From an uncultured Eubacteriales bacterium (GTDB lineage: Bacteria > Bacillota > Clostridia > Oscillospirales > Acutalibacteraceae): DNA of 35,139 nt. The translations under genes were made by a program, and so were the position numbers. The stretch is from assembly GCA_934445015.1 (NCBI GenBank), contig CAKSDJ010000011.1, positions 1 through 35,139 of the forward strand. Reading direction: 5' to 3'. The notes beneath the pieces were generated by a model. That model saw only the letters and a program-made list of their open reading frames with translations. It was not told the DNA's origin and did no database searches. This document shows, in pieces, positions 1-6,390 of the stretch. Position 1 is the first letter of the stretch. Every line of letters starts with the position of its first letter.

Positions 1-93
1 CACTCAGATACCGCAGTTATTATTTTGACGCCGAAACCGGTTTTTACTATCTGCAAAGCCGCTACTACGACCCTGAGATTTACAGGTTTATTA
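1..93 (+). repeat. Near-identical RHS-core direct repeat, copy 1 of 3 (others at 1599-1691 and about 3806-3898)
   Basis: Bases 1-93 and 1599-1691 match almost base for base (one change seen in the first 88 bases, GAGATT against GAGGTT), and 3806-3898 is a slightly more diverged copy. All three encode the RHS end motif RYRSYYFDAETGFYY. The sequence upstream and downstream of each copy differs, so these blocks are the shared handles of cassettes whose 3' ends are variable. Such blocks permit recombination between a full-length RHS gene and the orphan modules. Confidence 0.85.
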
Positions 94-836
94 ACGCAGA
101 CAGTGTTATATCCGGCACGGGCGAATCTCCGCAAGGTTATAACCTTTTTGCCTATTGCAACAACGACCCGGTTAATATGCGCGACGGAACAGGTCACTGG
201 CCTAAATGGGCGACTAAACTTATCGCGGCCGTAGCAGTTGTTGCCGTTGTAGCTGTTGTAGCTGCGGTCACAGTAGCAACTGCGGGAGCAGGAACAGCAA
301 TAGCAGCAGTTGCTGTAGGCGCTGCAAAAGGCGCTGCAATAGGATTTGCTGTAGGTGCAGCTACTGGTGCGGCAGGTGGTGCAATTAGTCACCGAATATC
401 AACAGGTAGTTGGAATGGTGCTGGCAAGGCTGCCCTGAACGGTATGGCTAATGGTGCATTATCCGGAGCAGTTAGTGGTGCCATAACAGGCGGAATTACA
501 GGTGGTCTAAGTTATAATTCAGGAGCAACTTCGGCAGGAAAAGGTTTTGACACCTACAGACAATTAAAAAATGAAATAGGTTTACCAGGATCAGGAAATG
601 AATGGCATCATATTGTAGAACAAAGTCAAATTACAAAGTCTGGTTTTAGTCCACAGATGATTCAAAACACAAACAATATTATGTCTATTAGCAAAACAAC
701 ACACCGAGCAATAAGTGGCTATTATTCCAGTGTACAGCCTTTTACGAATGGAATGATTGTACGGAATTGGCTTGCTGGACAAAGCTTTATTGCGCAGTAT
801 GAATTTGGAATTAACGTTGTCAAGCTGTTTATGTGA
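3..836 (+). CDS. RHS core C-terminal fragment with HNH/WHH-type nuclease toxin domain (5' end outside window)
   Basis: The open frame enters from the left edge, so the N-terminal RHS repeats are not seen. The first 60 residues are the RHS-associated core end (RYRSYYFDAETGFYYLQSRY, then YDPEIYRFINAD and NLFAYCNNDPVN), which in this family forms the cap of the toxin-holding shell. After it comes an Ala/Gly/Val-rich hydrophobic stretch of about 110 residues, a usual pretoxin or membrane-passage region. The last 100 residues are the variable tip. They contain NEWHHIVEQ, a downstream NTNNIMS and THRAISGYYSS, a pattern typical of HNH/Endo VII-fold (WHH-like) DNases. The tip should act on nucleic acid inside a target cell and be neutralised by the gene starting 8 bases downstream. 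Nuclease activity is inferred from the motif only; RHS assignment is firm. Confidence 0.85.
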   Translation, partial: LRYRSYYFDAETGFYYLQSRYYDPEIYRFINADSVISGTGESPQGYNLFAYCNNDPVNMRDGTGHWPKWATKLIAAVAVVAVVAVVAAVTVATAGAGTAIAAVAVGAAKGAAIGFAVGAATGAAGGAISHRISTGSWNGAGKAALNGMANGALSGAVSGAITGGITGGLSYNSGATSAGKGFDTYRQLKNEIGLPGSGNEWHHIVEQSQITKSGFSPQMIQNTNNIMSISKTTHRAISGYYSSVQPFTNGMIVRNWLAGQSFIAQYEFGINVVKLFM

Positions 837-843
837 GGTGTAT

Positions 844-1176
844 ATGAAAGATTATTATAATTTATTTGTGGAATTATCGCTACAACAGTGTACTAAAAAC
901 GACTATGTAGATCAATTAAAAGTAAAAAAACATAATGCAGCTTCTGAAAAACTTAACGATTTGCAATATGAAATGATGCAAAATATTAGTGACAATACAT
1001 TGTGCGCGTTACTTAATCATGAAGATGATAGAGTAAAAGTCAATGCTGCTTCCTTCTGTTTGAAATCAGAGGTTTTAGTTGAGCAATCCATTCTTACATT
1101 GGAAAGAATAATTGCTGATTCGAACGATTCGACAATATGTTTTTCCGCAAAAATGTTATTACAAAAATACAGATAA
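844..1176 (+). CDS. DUF2019-like immunity protein for RHS module 1
   Basis: This 110-residue protein starts at ATG 844, placed by GAGGTG at 835-840, which overlaps the stop codon of the toxin gene, so the two are translationally coupled. An upstream in-frame start at 757 would lie inside the toxin gene and is rejected. The sequence is helical. Its pattern of conserved residues (LLNHEDDRVKVNAASF in the middle, then a helix and a final LLQKYR) matches HEAT-like DUF2019 proteins, commonly found next to RHS or contact-dependent toxins. It has no signal peptide or membrane segment, so it should act in the cytoplasm by binding the nuclease tip encoded just upstream. The family call is from motif memory; the immunity role rests mainly on position. 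It is more AT-rich than the RHS core. Confidence 0.75.
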   Translation: MKDYYNLFVELSLQQCTKNDYVDQLKVKKHNAASEKLNDLQYEMMQNISDNTLCALLNHEDDRVKVNAASFCLKSEVLVEQSILTLERIIADSNDSTICFSAKMLLQKYR

Positions 1177-1351
1177 ATTGTACCGGCAAGCAGCTTGCAA
1201 CATGTAAACATTTTGTGAACATTCAAAATTGAGACTTGTTTTTTTGCCTTTAGGTGAGGAAACAGTTGGAGGGACTTCTCTTCCTCCAACTGTTACTCTC
1301 ACGGTAAAGGAGGCAACTATGTGAAAGGTCAAGCTGATTGTTCACGAGTGT
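1177..1351. other. Spacer between module 1 immunity gene and module 2, without a gene
   Basis: The stretch has no supported coding region. It holds a weak GCAAG-CAG-CTTGC hairpin at 1186-1198, a run of seven T at about 1240-1246, the large dyad at 1254-1302 and the ribosome site at 1306-1313. Homology to the RHS core begins abruptly near 1350, marking the left border of the module 2 cassette. Confidence 0.5.
1254..1302 (+). other. Long inverted repeat / RNA hairpin just before RHS module 2
   Basis: A perfect 12-bp stem (1261-1272 with 1283-1294) closes a 10-base loop, and after a small internal loop another 5 bp pair (GTGAG 1254-1258 with CTCAC 1298-1302). No T-run follows, so it is not a normal intrinsic terminator. 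It ends only 3 bases before the AAAGGAGG ribosome site at 1306-1313, so it could control translation there, or it could be the terminal repeat of a lost mobile element. Confidence 0.6.
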
Positions 1352-1390
1352 TTTGCAGGCTCAAAAACCGGTGAAGAGTATATTATATTC

Positions 1391-2314
1391 TTGTATGATG
1401 AAAACGGTTCTGCCTACGGTATGCTGCTTAAAAACGGAACTGCCGAAACATATTATTACTACACTTTTAACGTACAGGGCGATGTTGTAGGCATAATAGA
1501 CAGCACCGGTACTCAGGTTGTATCTTATGAATACGGCATTTGGGGCGACAATACCGTTATAACCGGAACTCTTGCCGACACAATCGGCAACAAAAACCCA
1601 CTCAGATACCGCAGTTATTATTTTGACGCCGAAACCGGTTTTTACTATCTGCAAAGCCGCTACTACGACCCTGAGGTTTACAGGTTTATAAATGCAGACG
1701 GATATATTTCAACAGGTCAAGACATTAACTGTTACAATATGTTTGCATATTGCGGTAATGACCCGGTTAATAAGTGTGATCCTAATGGCAGATTCTTTCT
1801 TACGGCAACCATATGCGGTGTCGCTATATGGAAGATTGGCTTAGCAATCATAGCATCGGTAGCACTAATTGTTGCTGCTGATTCTATTGCAAAAAATCCT
1901 CCAGCTTTTCCGTCAATATCACTACCAAAAATTGAAACAAAACCGAAAAGTGATAGTAAGGAAAAAGATATTGCTCCTGCCATCCCTAAAAATCCACCCA
2001 AAAAAGAGACTGTCATCTATCGCTATGGTGGTACTAATCCGGGAAATTTAACCCCAAGTCAACGTGATGTTGATGCATACCCATCAACTGGAAAAGGGCT
2101 TTCTTTTTCTACTGAACCAAGACCAGGAGCTGCAAAAACTACTATAGAGGCATTAAATGCAACTGGTGTTGTTTTTGCGGTTCAAGATGGCCCTGGTCAT
2201 GTCAGTGTTCATCCCATTGGAGGTACTTTGGAGGATTGGCACAATGCTGGTTCTTCATCAATTTGGACAACTGCTGTCAAATCTGTAGTAGTAAAGTGGG
2301 ATGGTGTAAATTGA
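1391..2314 (+). CDS. Orphan RHS core plus C-terminal toxin module 2 (unrecognised tip)
   Basis: Residues 1-130 are RHS core (YDENGSAYGM, NVQGDVVGI, RYRSYYFDAETGFYY, NCYNMFAYCGNDPVNKCDPNG). A hydrophobic helix follows at about residues 140-160, then a Pro/Lys-rich linker and a roughly 105-residue tip with VIYRYGG, GLSFSTEP, GHVSVHPIGG and a final VVVKWDGVN. The YRYGG and SFST elements recall ADP-ribosyltransferase-like folds, but I do not recognise the family. No proper N-terminus exists: the reading frame runs back to 1325, where ATG(1319)-TGA stands behind a perfect AAAGGAGG. One A is missing in the CAAAAA run near 1363-1367 relative to module 3, so the original frame is shifted. TTG 1391 is only the first usable start. 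This is the form of a displaced RHS tip that is silent until recombined. Confidence 0.7.
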   Translation: MYDENGSAYGMLLKNGTAETYYYYTFNVQGDVVGIIDSTGTQVVSYEYGIWGDNTVITGTLADTIGNKNPLRYRSYYFDAETGFYYLQSRYYDPEVYRFINADGYISTGQDINCYNMFAYCGNDPVNKCDPNGRFFLTATICGVAIWKIGLAIIASVALIVAADSIAKNPPAFPSISLPKIETKPKSDSKEKDIAPAIPKNPPKKETVIYRYGGTNPGNLTPSQRDVDAYPSTGKGLSFSTEPRPGAAKTTIEALNATGVVFAVQDGPGHVSVHPIGGTLEDWHNAGSSSIWTTAVKSVVVKWDGVN

Positions 2315-2315
2315 T

Positions 2316-2783
2316 ATGAGTGATATACAAAAAATCTATGAAATGTTAAATTGGGAAAACGCAGATGAAATAAGAGCAAAGGGATTTCGTTTAGCAAAAA
2401 AAATTGAGGATTTATCATTGTTGATTCTTCCACCAGCAGCACCATCTGTTTGGGAATGTTGCGCTCAAGTTTTGTCCGAAAAACCTGATATAGTTTTAGA
2501 ACCATATTTAAATAGTCTTTTAGATTGGTTACAAGACTTAAATTGGCCTGGAGCGTTGATAATACTGGATAGATTAAAGGTTTTTTCAGGAGAAAAATTA
2601 AAAGAACCTTTTATTGATCGGTTTGCCTATGCTAACAACTTAAATACCGAAGAAGGGCTAATGTGGTTAGATTATTTATCGGAATTACTTGATAATGAAG
2701 AGTTGAAAGCAGTATTGCCAAAACCAATTATAGAAAAGCTACAAAAGCACTATAAAAATTGGGGCTTTTGGTATGATGACTAA
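2316..2783 (+). CDS. DUF5071-like immunity protein for RHS module 2
   Basis: This 155-residue cytoplasmic protein starts one base after the stop of the toxin module (TGATATG), so translation should be coupled. The central stretch, SLLDWLQDLNWPGALIILDR with two acidic helices around it, is the mark of the DUF5071 family, and WFxW-type aromatic residues end the protein (NWGFWYDD). DUF5071 proteins often sit next to polymorphic toxins, so it is inferred to bind and block the tip encoded upstream. No membrane segment or signal peptide is present. Its base composition is clearly more AT-rich than the RHS core. Should the upstream toxin be silent, this gene would still be able to give immunity against neighbours carrying the same tip. 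Confidence 0.75.
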   Translation: MSDIQKIYEMLNWENADEIRAKGFRLAKKIEDLSLLILPPAAPSVWECCAQVLSEKPDIVLEPYLNSLLDWLQDLNWPGALIILDRLKVFSGEKLKEPFIDRFAYANNLNTEEGLMWLDYLSELLDNEELKAVLPKPIIEKLQKHYKNWGFWYDD

Positions 2784-2784
2784 T

Positions 2785-3195
2785 TTATAAAAACTTCCAC
2801 TCCACGCTAACCATTTGCTGTTTCTCACCATCAAACATTTCTAAACAACCGATTTCAATTTTTGCAATCAGCTTGTTTAGAACATAGAGTGTTAATTCTT
2901 CAACATTTAAGCACATTTTGACGGTCTCTCTGAACTGCTCAATAGATATTTCGGTATTATGTTGCTGTGAAATTTTAGATTGCAAGATAGATAGCTTTTG
3001 TTCTAAACTTTACTGTTCTGCCCGAATATCTTTCATCAGCATTTCATAGTTCCGGTCATCAATAACACCGTCAGCGTGACCGTCAAACAACTTTCGCACT
3101 TTACCGGACAATTCTGCCATCCGTTTTTAGATAGAACACCTTTCTTTCAAAGCGGAATCGGGTGGCAGATTCTCGGCGGTTTGTAGCCCGATAAG
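2785..3195 (-). pseudogene. Decayed C-terminal remnant of a serine site-specific recombinase
   Basis: Read on the minus strand, one frame encodes KERCSI, stop, KRMAELSGKVRKLFDGHADG, VIDDRNYEMLMKDIRAEQ, stop, SLEQKLSILQSK, then LNKLIAKIEIGCLEMFDGEK and QQMVSVEWKFL with a natural end at 2785. This is the coiled-coil and C-terminal tail seen in large serine recombinases of Firmicutes transposons. Two in-frame TAA codons (3127-3129 and 3010-3012) and the absence of the catalytic N-terminal half show it is dead. The right-hand limit is approximate, where RHS module 3 begins. It converges on the DUF5071-like gene with one base between their ends. It is evidence that a mobile element once sat between modules 2 and 3. 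Confidence 0.7.
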
Positions 3196-4569
3196 AACAA
3201 TACAAAGATACGGCGCACAATTTTCGCCGAATATCTTGACGGTTTTTATGCTTATACTTATGATGACGGCGGAAATATACTTTCGGTCACCAAAAACGGT
3301 GAAGCATATAAAACTTATACTTACGGCAACAGCGAGTGGAAAGACCTTCTCACCGAATTTAACGGTCAGACCATAACTTATGACCAAATAGGCAATCCCC
3401 TGTCATACCGTGACGGTTTTAATTTCACCTGGGCTAACGGCAGGCAGCTTGTAAACGTTACAAAAGGCACAGACAATATATCTTATCTGTACAACGCTGA
3501 CGGACTCAGAACCCAAAAGACCGTTAACGGCGTTACAACCGATTACTATTGGTTAAACGGCGTTTTGCAGGCTCAAAAAACCGGTGAAGATTATACAGTA
3601 TTTCTGTATGATGAAAACGGCGCTCCGTACGGAATGATAAATAACGGCGAACTGTATTATTATGCGCTCAACGTGCAGGGCGACGTAGTAAGCATAGTCG
3701 ATATCGGCGGAACCGAAATTGTAAAATACAGATACAATGCCTGGGGCGAAACCGTTTCAATAAAAGGCACCGGTGCAAACACAATAGGTCTGTTTAACCC
3801 CATAAGATACCGCAGTTATTATTTTGATGCCGAAACCGGTTTCTACTATCTGCAAAGCCGATACTACGACCCTGAGATTTACAGGTTTATAAATGCGGAT
3901 TCACAGTTAAATAATGATATTATCGGTTGCAATCTATTTTCATACTGTGGCAATAATCCAGCAAATAGAACAGATGACAACGGACAGGGTTGGTGGATAT
4001 TTGCCGGGGCAGCTATTGGCGGCATTGCTGGAGGCATAACAAAAGTTATTTCAAATGCAATAGATGGAAAAAAATGGAATGAAGGTATTATAGGTGCTGT
4101 CATTGGCGGTGCAGTATCCGGTGGAATATTGGCTGCAACAGGGAGTATTACTGCTGCCGGGTTTGTCGGAGCAGCGGTTGAGTCTGTTTTAAATGAAGTT
4201 TTATCATATATCCCAACAATATCAAAATATAATGGAAACTCATCAACGCAAAAACTGTCTAAAGAAAACATATTAAACTCAACCAAAAACGCTATTTTGG
4301 ATACAGCCGTTAACGGAACAATTTCCGTCGCAACAGGGAAAATAGCTTCGAAAATTGTTCCAATCAATAAAGCGTGGATTAAACCACAAAAATTCATAAG
4401 TTCATTTGCCGGCAGATATGCAATAAAATCGAATTTACAAACAGTGGCACAGTCAAGTTTAATCTTTGGTATTAACTGTACTAAATCCGCTATTAGTTAT
4501 CGTTTAAATCAAGGCCAGCAACCGATAATAACTTTCTTCCCGGATACATTTATACAAACCGCAGGGTGA
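3187..4569 (+). CDS. RHS repeat protein fragment with glycine-rich membrane-type C-terminal toxin (module 3, no native start)
   Basis: The frame is open from 3187 (after a TAG at 3184) to 4569, about 460 residues, yet has no ATG, GTG or TTG until 3565, so it is a 5'-truncated copy joined to recombinase debris. It keeps two to three YD/RHS repeats (YTYDDGGNI, ITYDQIGNPLSYRDGFNF, YLYNADGLRTQK), then the core end (VQGDVVSIV, RYRSYYFDAETGFYY, GCNLFSYCGNNPANRTDDNG). The tip begins at GQGWW with glycine-zipper-like hydrophobic segments (GAAIGGIAGG, GAVIGGAVSGG), continues through a Ser/Asn-rich linker and ends in a basic hydrophobic region with PIITFFPDT. Such composition suits a pore-forming or membrane-inserting effector, an inference. 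The downstream partner is a membrane protein, which agrees. The family of the last 100 residues seems familiar among clostridial RHS proteins but has no function I can name. Confidence 0.75.
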   Translation, partial: PDKNNTKIRRTIFAEYLDGFYAYTYDDGGNILSVTKNGEAYKTYTYGNSEWKDLLTEFNGQTITYDQIGNPLSYRDGFNFTWANGRQLVNVTKGTDNISYLYNADGLRTQKTVNGVTTDYYWLNGVLQAQKTGEDYTVFLYDENGAPYGMINNGELYYYALNVQGDVVSIVDIGGTEIVKYRYNAWGETVSIKGTGANTIGLFNPIRYRSYYFDAETGFYYLQSRYYDPEIYRFINADSQLNNDIIGCNLFSYCGNNPANRTDDNGQGWWIFAGAAIGGIAGGITKVISNAIDGKKWNEGIIGAVIGGAVSGGILAATGSITAAGFVGAAVESVLNEVLSYIPTISKYNGNSSTQKLSKENILNSTKNAILDTAVNGTISVATGKIASKIVPINKAWIKPQKFISSFAGRYAIKSNLQTVAQSSLIFGINCTKSAISYRLNQGQQPIITFFPDTFIQTAG

Positions 4570-4574
4570 TTTAC

Positions 4575-5285
4575 ATGAGTGACAAATTCAAAGAAGTTGT
4601 TGTAAAAACAGCTATTGTAATATCAATTGCATCGCTGCTTTTTATATTTCCCGGTTTACTTATTTTTTGCTGGTTTCTAAGCGAAAAGGTCACAGATATA
4701 ATTTTTATTTGTTCTTTGATTATATTTTTTGTATCTGGTTCGCTTTTGATAATTTTATTATTCGTATTTGGAATAAAGCCAAAACCTGTCAAGTCAGAAA
4801 ATATGCACCTTGCATTTGATACACCCAATGAATTTTTGGATTTTTTGCAAAATCGTCTGTTGCAAAAAGAATATAAGTTGCAAAAGAGTGTTCAAATTTC
4901 ACCAAACGGTGAGGTGGAGTTATACTTAAAGAGAACAAAAATTTGGACATTAAGATGTTTTGTAATCATTATCGTTCCCGAATTATCAGATGAATTGATC
5001 GAGACTGTTAACGGAGTCATAACAAGTATATTAACCGAATACTATGATGACAAAACAATAACCGATACTGTCGATATGATATCTGTATTTTGTGTAAATC
5101 ATACCTCGCCTGCTTTTCGGAAATTAGTTAACAGTAATGTTCAGCAAGGATTAAAAAACGGTAGACTTCCGGTTGGCGTTTCCTTTGGCGGAAAAAATAT
5201 TTATATAGCAAAGCAAAAAGACGGTTTTGCTATAACAAAATACAAACGCCTGAAAATTGAGTTTATGGATATCATGAAACTGTAG
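4575..5285 (+). CDS. Two-helix membrane protein, likely immunity for RHS module 3
   Basis: The 236-residue product starts at ATG 4575, chosen because AGGGTGA at 4563-4569 lies 5 bases upstream and overlaps the toxin stop codon; a GTG at 4566 would leave no room for that site. Two strong transmembrane segments occupy about residues 10-35 and 43-66, followed by a cytoplasmic domain of about 165 residues with no family I recognise (TPNEFLDFLQNRLLQKEYKL near its start, a KRTKIW strand in the middle). A membrane location matches the hydrophobic, glycine-zipper toxin tip encoded immediately before it, so it probably protects the inner membrane from that effector. The immunity role is inferred from position and topology only. 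Confidence 0.65.
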   Translation: MSDKFKEVVVKTAIVISIASLLFIFPGLLIFCWFLSEKVTDIIFICSLIIFFVSGSLLIILLFVFGIKPKPVKSENMHLAFDTPNEFLDFLQNRLLQKEYKLQKSVQISPNGEVELYLKRTKIWTLRCFVIIIVPELSDELIETVNGVITSILTEYYDDKTITDTVDMISVFCVNHTSPAFRKLVNSNVQQGLKNGRLPVGVSFGGKNIYIAKQKDGFAITKYKRLKIEFMDIMKL

Positions 5286-5291
5286 TATATT

Positions 5292-5417
5292 GTGTGGTTT
5301 CCCACGTTCTTGAATATTACGTAATACCGATTATCACAAGATGACAAAGCAAATATAAAAGCTTCGCTTAAGGAGGAAATTCTTGCGAATTCGGCTGTCG
5401 GGATCAGATGGGATTAG
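5292..5417 (+). pseudogene. Short frameshifted coding remnant before the orphan immunity gene
   Basis: One frame reads VSHVLEYYVIPII and runs to TGA at 5342; the next frame, open from 5325 to TAG at 5415, reads DDKANIKASLKEEILANSAV and then GIRWD. The two halves read like one amphipathic protein end broken by a frameshift. Its place between module 3 immunity and the next immunity-like gene suggests the tail of another lost toxin or immunity gene. The remaining bases 5418-5489 show no coding sense. Confidence 0.35.
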
Positions 5418-5489
5418 GTTTTGTATTGTTTTCGCATTGAGTATAAAAAAAGCCTTAACGATACAAGACTCTCTTTTACAGTTTAAAAA

Positions 5490-5516
5490 AAGGAGATTTT
5501 AACAAGGAGATTTTAA
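5490..5516 (+). repeat. Duplicated ribosome-binding site (two copies of AAGGAGATTTTAA)
   Basis: Copies at 5490-5502 and 5504-5516 are identical with a one-base spacer. The second places AAGGAG 9 bases before ATG 5519 and sets the start; the first is 14 bases further upstream. It is probably a small tandem duplication. Confidence 0.7.
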
Positions 5517-5518
5517 AA

Positions 5519-6106
5519 ATGATTGATTTACAAGGATATCTTGAAAATAAATTGCGTACCGTTATTTCTGCCTGGAGTGAAAATGATATTTATGCCATCT
5601 CATTTTTTGTTTACTCAAACGAAGCATACGAATATAACGGATATTCTAATGTAACAATTTTTTCAGTGAGTTATAATACTGAAAATGATTGTAACGGTGC
5701 AGACGCATTATCTGAAGAACGTTGGAACTATGCCTTTTGGCGCCAAAATGAGACTCCTATCATCGATGTTGATAATGATGGCATAAAAATTCTGTTTGAT
5801 TGGTATAAGGAAAACGGCATAGATAATATTGGTTATGAAGACTATAATGCTTGCTACGATGATGAGATGCAATATATTGGAAAAGGCCCCGTTGGATATT
5901 ATGAGTTGCTTTCGGAAATAACCGCCGTAGCCAAAAAATTGCAGGATAGCGGTTTTATCAAAACTAAATTCGGAAAACCAATTCCTATCATAATTCACGA
6001 CTTGGATTATACGTGGTATATTTTCGAGGCAACAAAAAAAGCCAATCCAAACGGAGAAGCAGATGTATTTTTAGCTGCTATGAAAAATCTTGGTATCGCG
6101 GATTAA
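5519..6106 (+). CDS. DUF4303-like orphan immunity protein
   Basis: The 195-residue, acidic, soluble protein begins at ATG 5519 behind AAGGAG. It opens with a helix (YLENKLRTVISAW), then DIYAISFFVYSNEAYEY, an aromatic-rich middle (ERWNYAFW, ILFDWYKENG) and a C-terminal half with ELLSEITAVAKKLQDSGF, IIIHDLDYTWYIFEATKKAN and PNGEADVF. The layout, a sensor-like N-terminal sheet followed by a C-terminal DxDYTW and ATKKxNP motif, resembles DUF4303 proteins, which are frequent in toxin-immunity loci. No toxin tip remains directly upstream, only debris, so it is an orphan immunity gene within the RHS locus. The match is from memory of the family pattern and could be to a sister family. Confidence 0.6.
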   Translation: MIDLQGYLENKLRTVISAWSENDIYAISFFVYSNEAYEYNGYSNVTIFSVSYNTENDCNGADALSEERWNYAFWRQNETPIIDVDNDGIKILFDWYKENGIDNIGYEDYNACYDDEMQYIGKGPVGYYELLSEITAVAKKLQDSGFIKTKFGKPIPIIIHDLDYTWYIFEATKKANPNGEADVFLAAMKNLGIAD

Positions 6107-6153
6107 AAAACTAATTATTTGTTTGGCACATTTTTTTGTGAGTAATAGGTAGT

Positions 6154-6264
6154 ATGAAAAGATATATCAGAAAAGATGATACCGACCCACAGTATGCGTA
6201 TCGTGGTGACGGAATGGATACTCCGGGTATTAACATAGGTGAAAAAAATATAATACCTGATTAA
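6154..6264 (+). CDS. Possible 36-residue reading frame, probably debris
   Basis: ATG 6154 to TAA 6262-6264 encodes a charged 36-residue peptide starting MKRYIRKDDTDPQYAYRGDG. The ribosome site is weak (AGGT at 6148-6151). I know no relative. Given its place at the end of an RHS graveyard it may be the stump of another tip. The rest of 6107-6342 shows nothing coding. Confidence 0.2.
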   Translation: MKRYIRKDDTDPQYAYRGDGMDTPGINIGEKNIIPD

Positions 6265-6342
6265 AACTACTGCCCATTTAACGCACAGGTCGATAATATT
6301 GACTCCATTTTTTGTGCCAAAGAACAATCAAAAAAACTTTTA

Positions 6343-6378
6343 AAACCAAACTCCCCGTTTTCACGGGGAGTTTGGTTT
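6343..6378. terminator. Strong bidirectional intrinsic terminator between RHS locus and core operons
   Basis: A perfect 15-bp stem (6343-6357 with 6364-6378) closes the loop TTTTCA. On the minus strand it is followed by TTTTAAAAGTTTTTTT, on the plus strand by a weaker ATTTGAATAATTTT. It ends the glycosyltransferase transcript and also insulates it from the convergent toxin/immunity genes. Confidence 0.9.
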
Positions 6379-6390
6379 ATTTGAATAATT

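Noticed and set aside
25..234. Plus-strand open frame of 69 codons at the left edge
   Set aside because: It is out of frame with the clear RHS core motif and has no ribosome site.
1017..1289. Minus-strand frame opposite the DUF2019-like gene
   Set aside because: It lacks a ribosome site and any recognisable motif and covers a well-supported plus-strand gene.
1254..1302. Reading the long hairpin as an intrinsic terminator
   Set aside because: No T-run follows on the plus strand, and the seven-T run at about 1240-1246 lies before it, not after.
3127..3387. Minus-strand frame of 86 codons opposite RHS module 3
   Set aside because: Only its last 23 codons make sense, as the recombinase remnant; the rest is the antisense of RHS repeats.
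6115..6327. Minus-strand 70-codon frame before the terminator
   Set aside because: No ribosome site, no motif, and its composition reads as antisense of low-complexity DNA.
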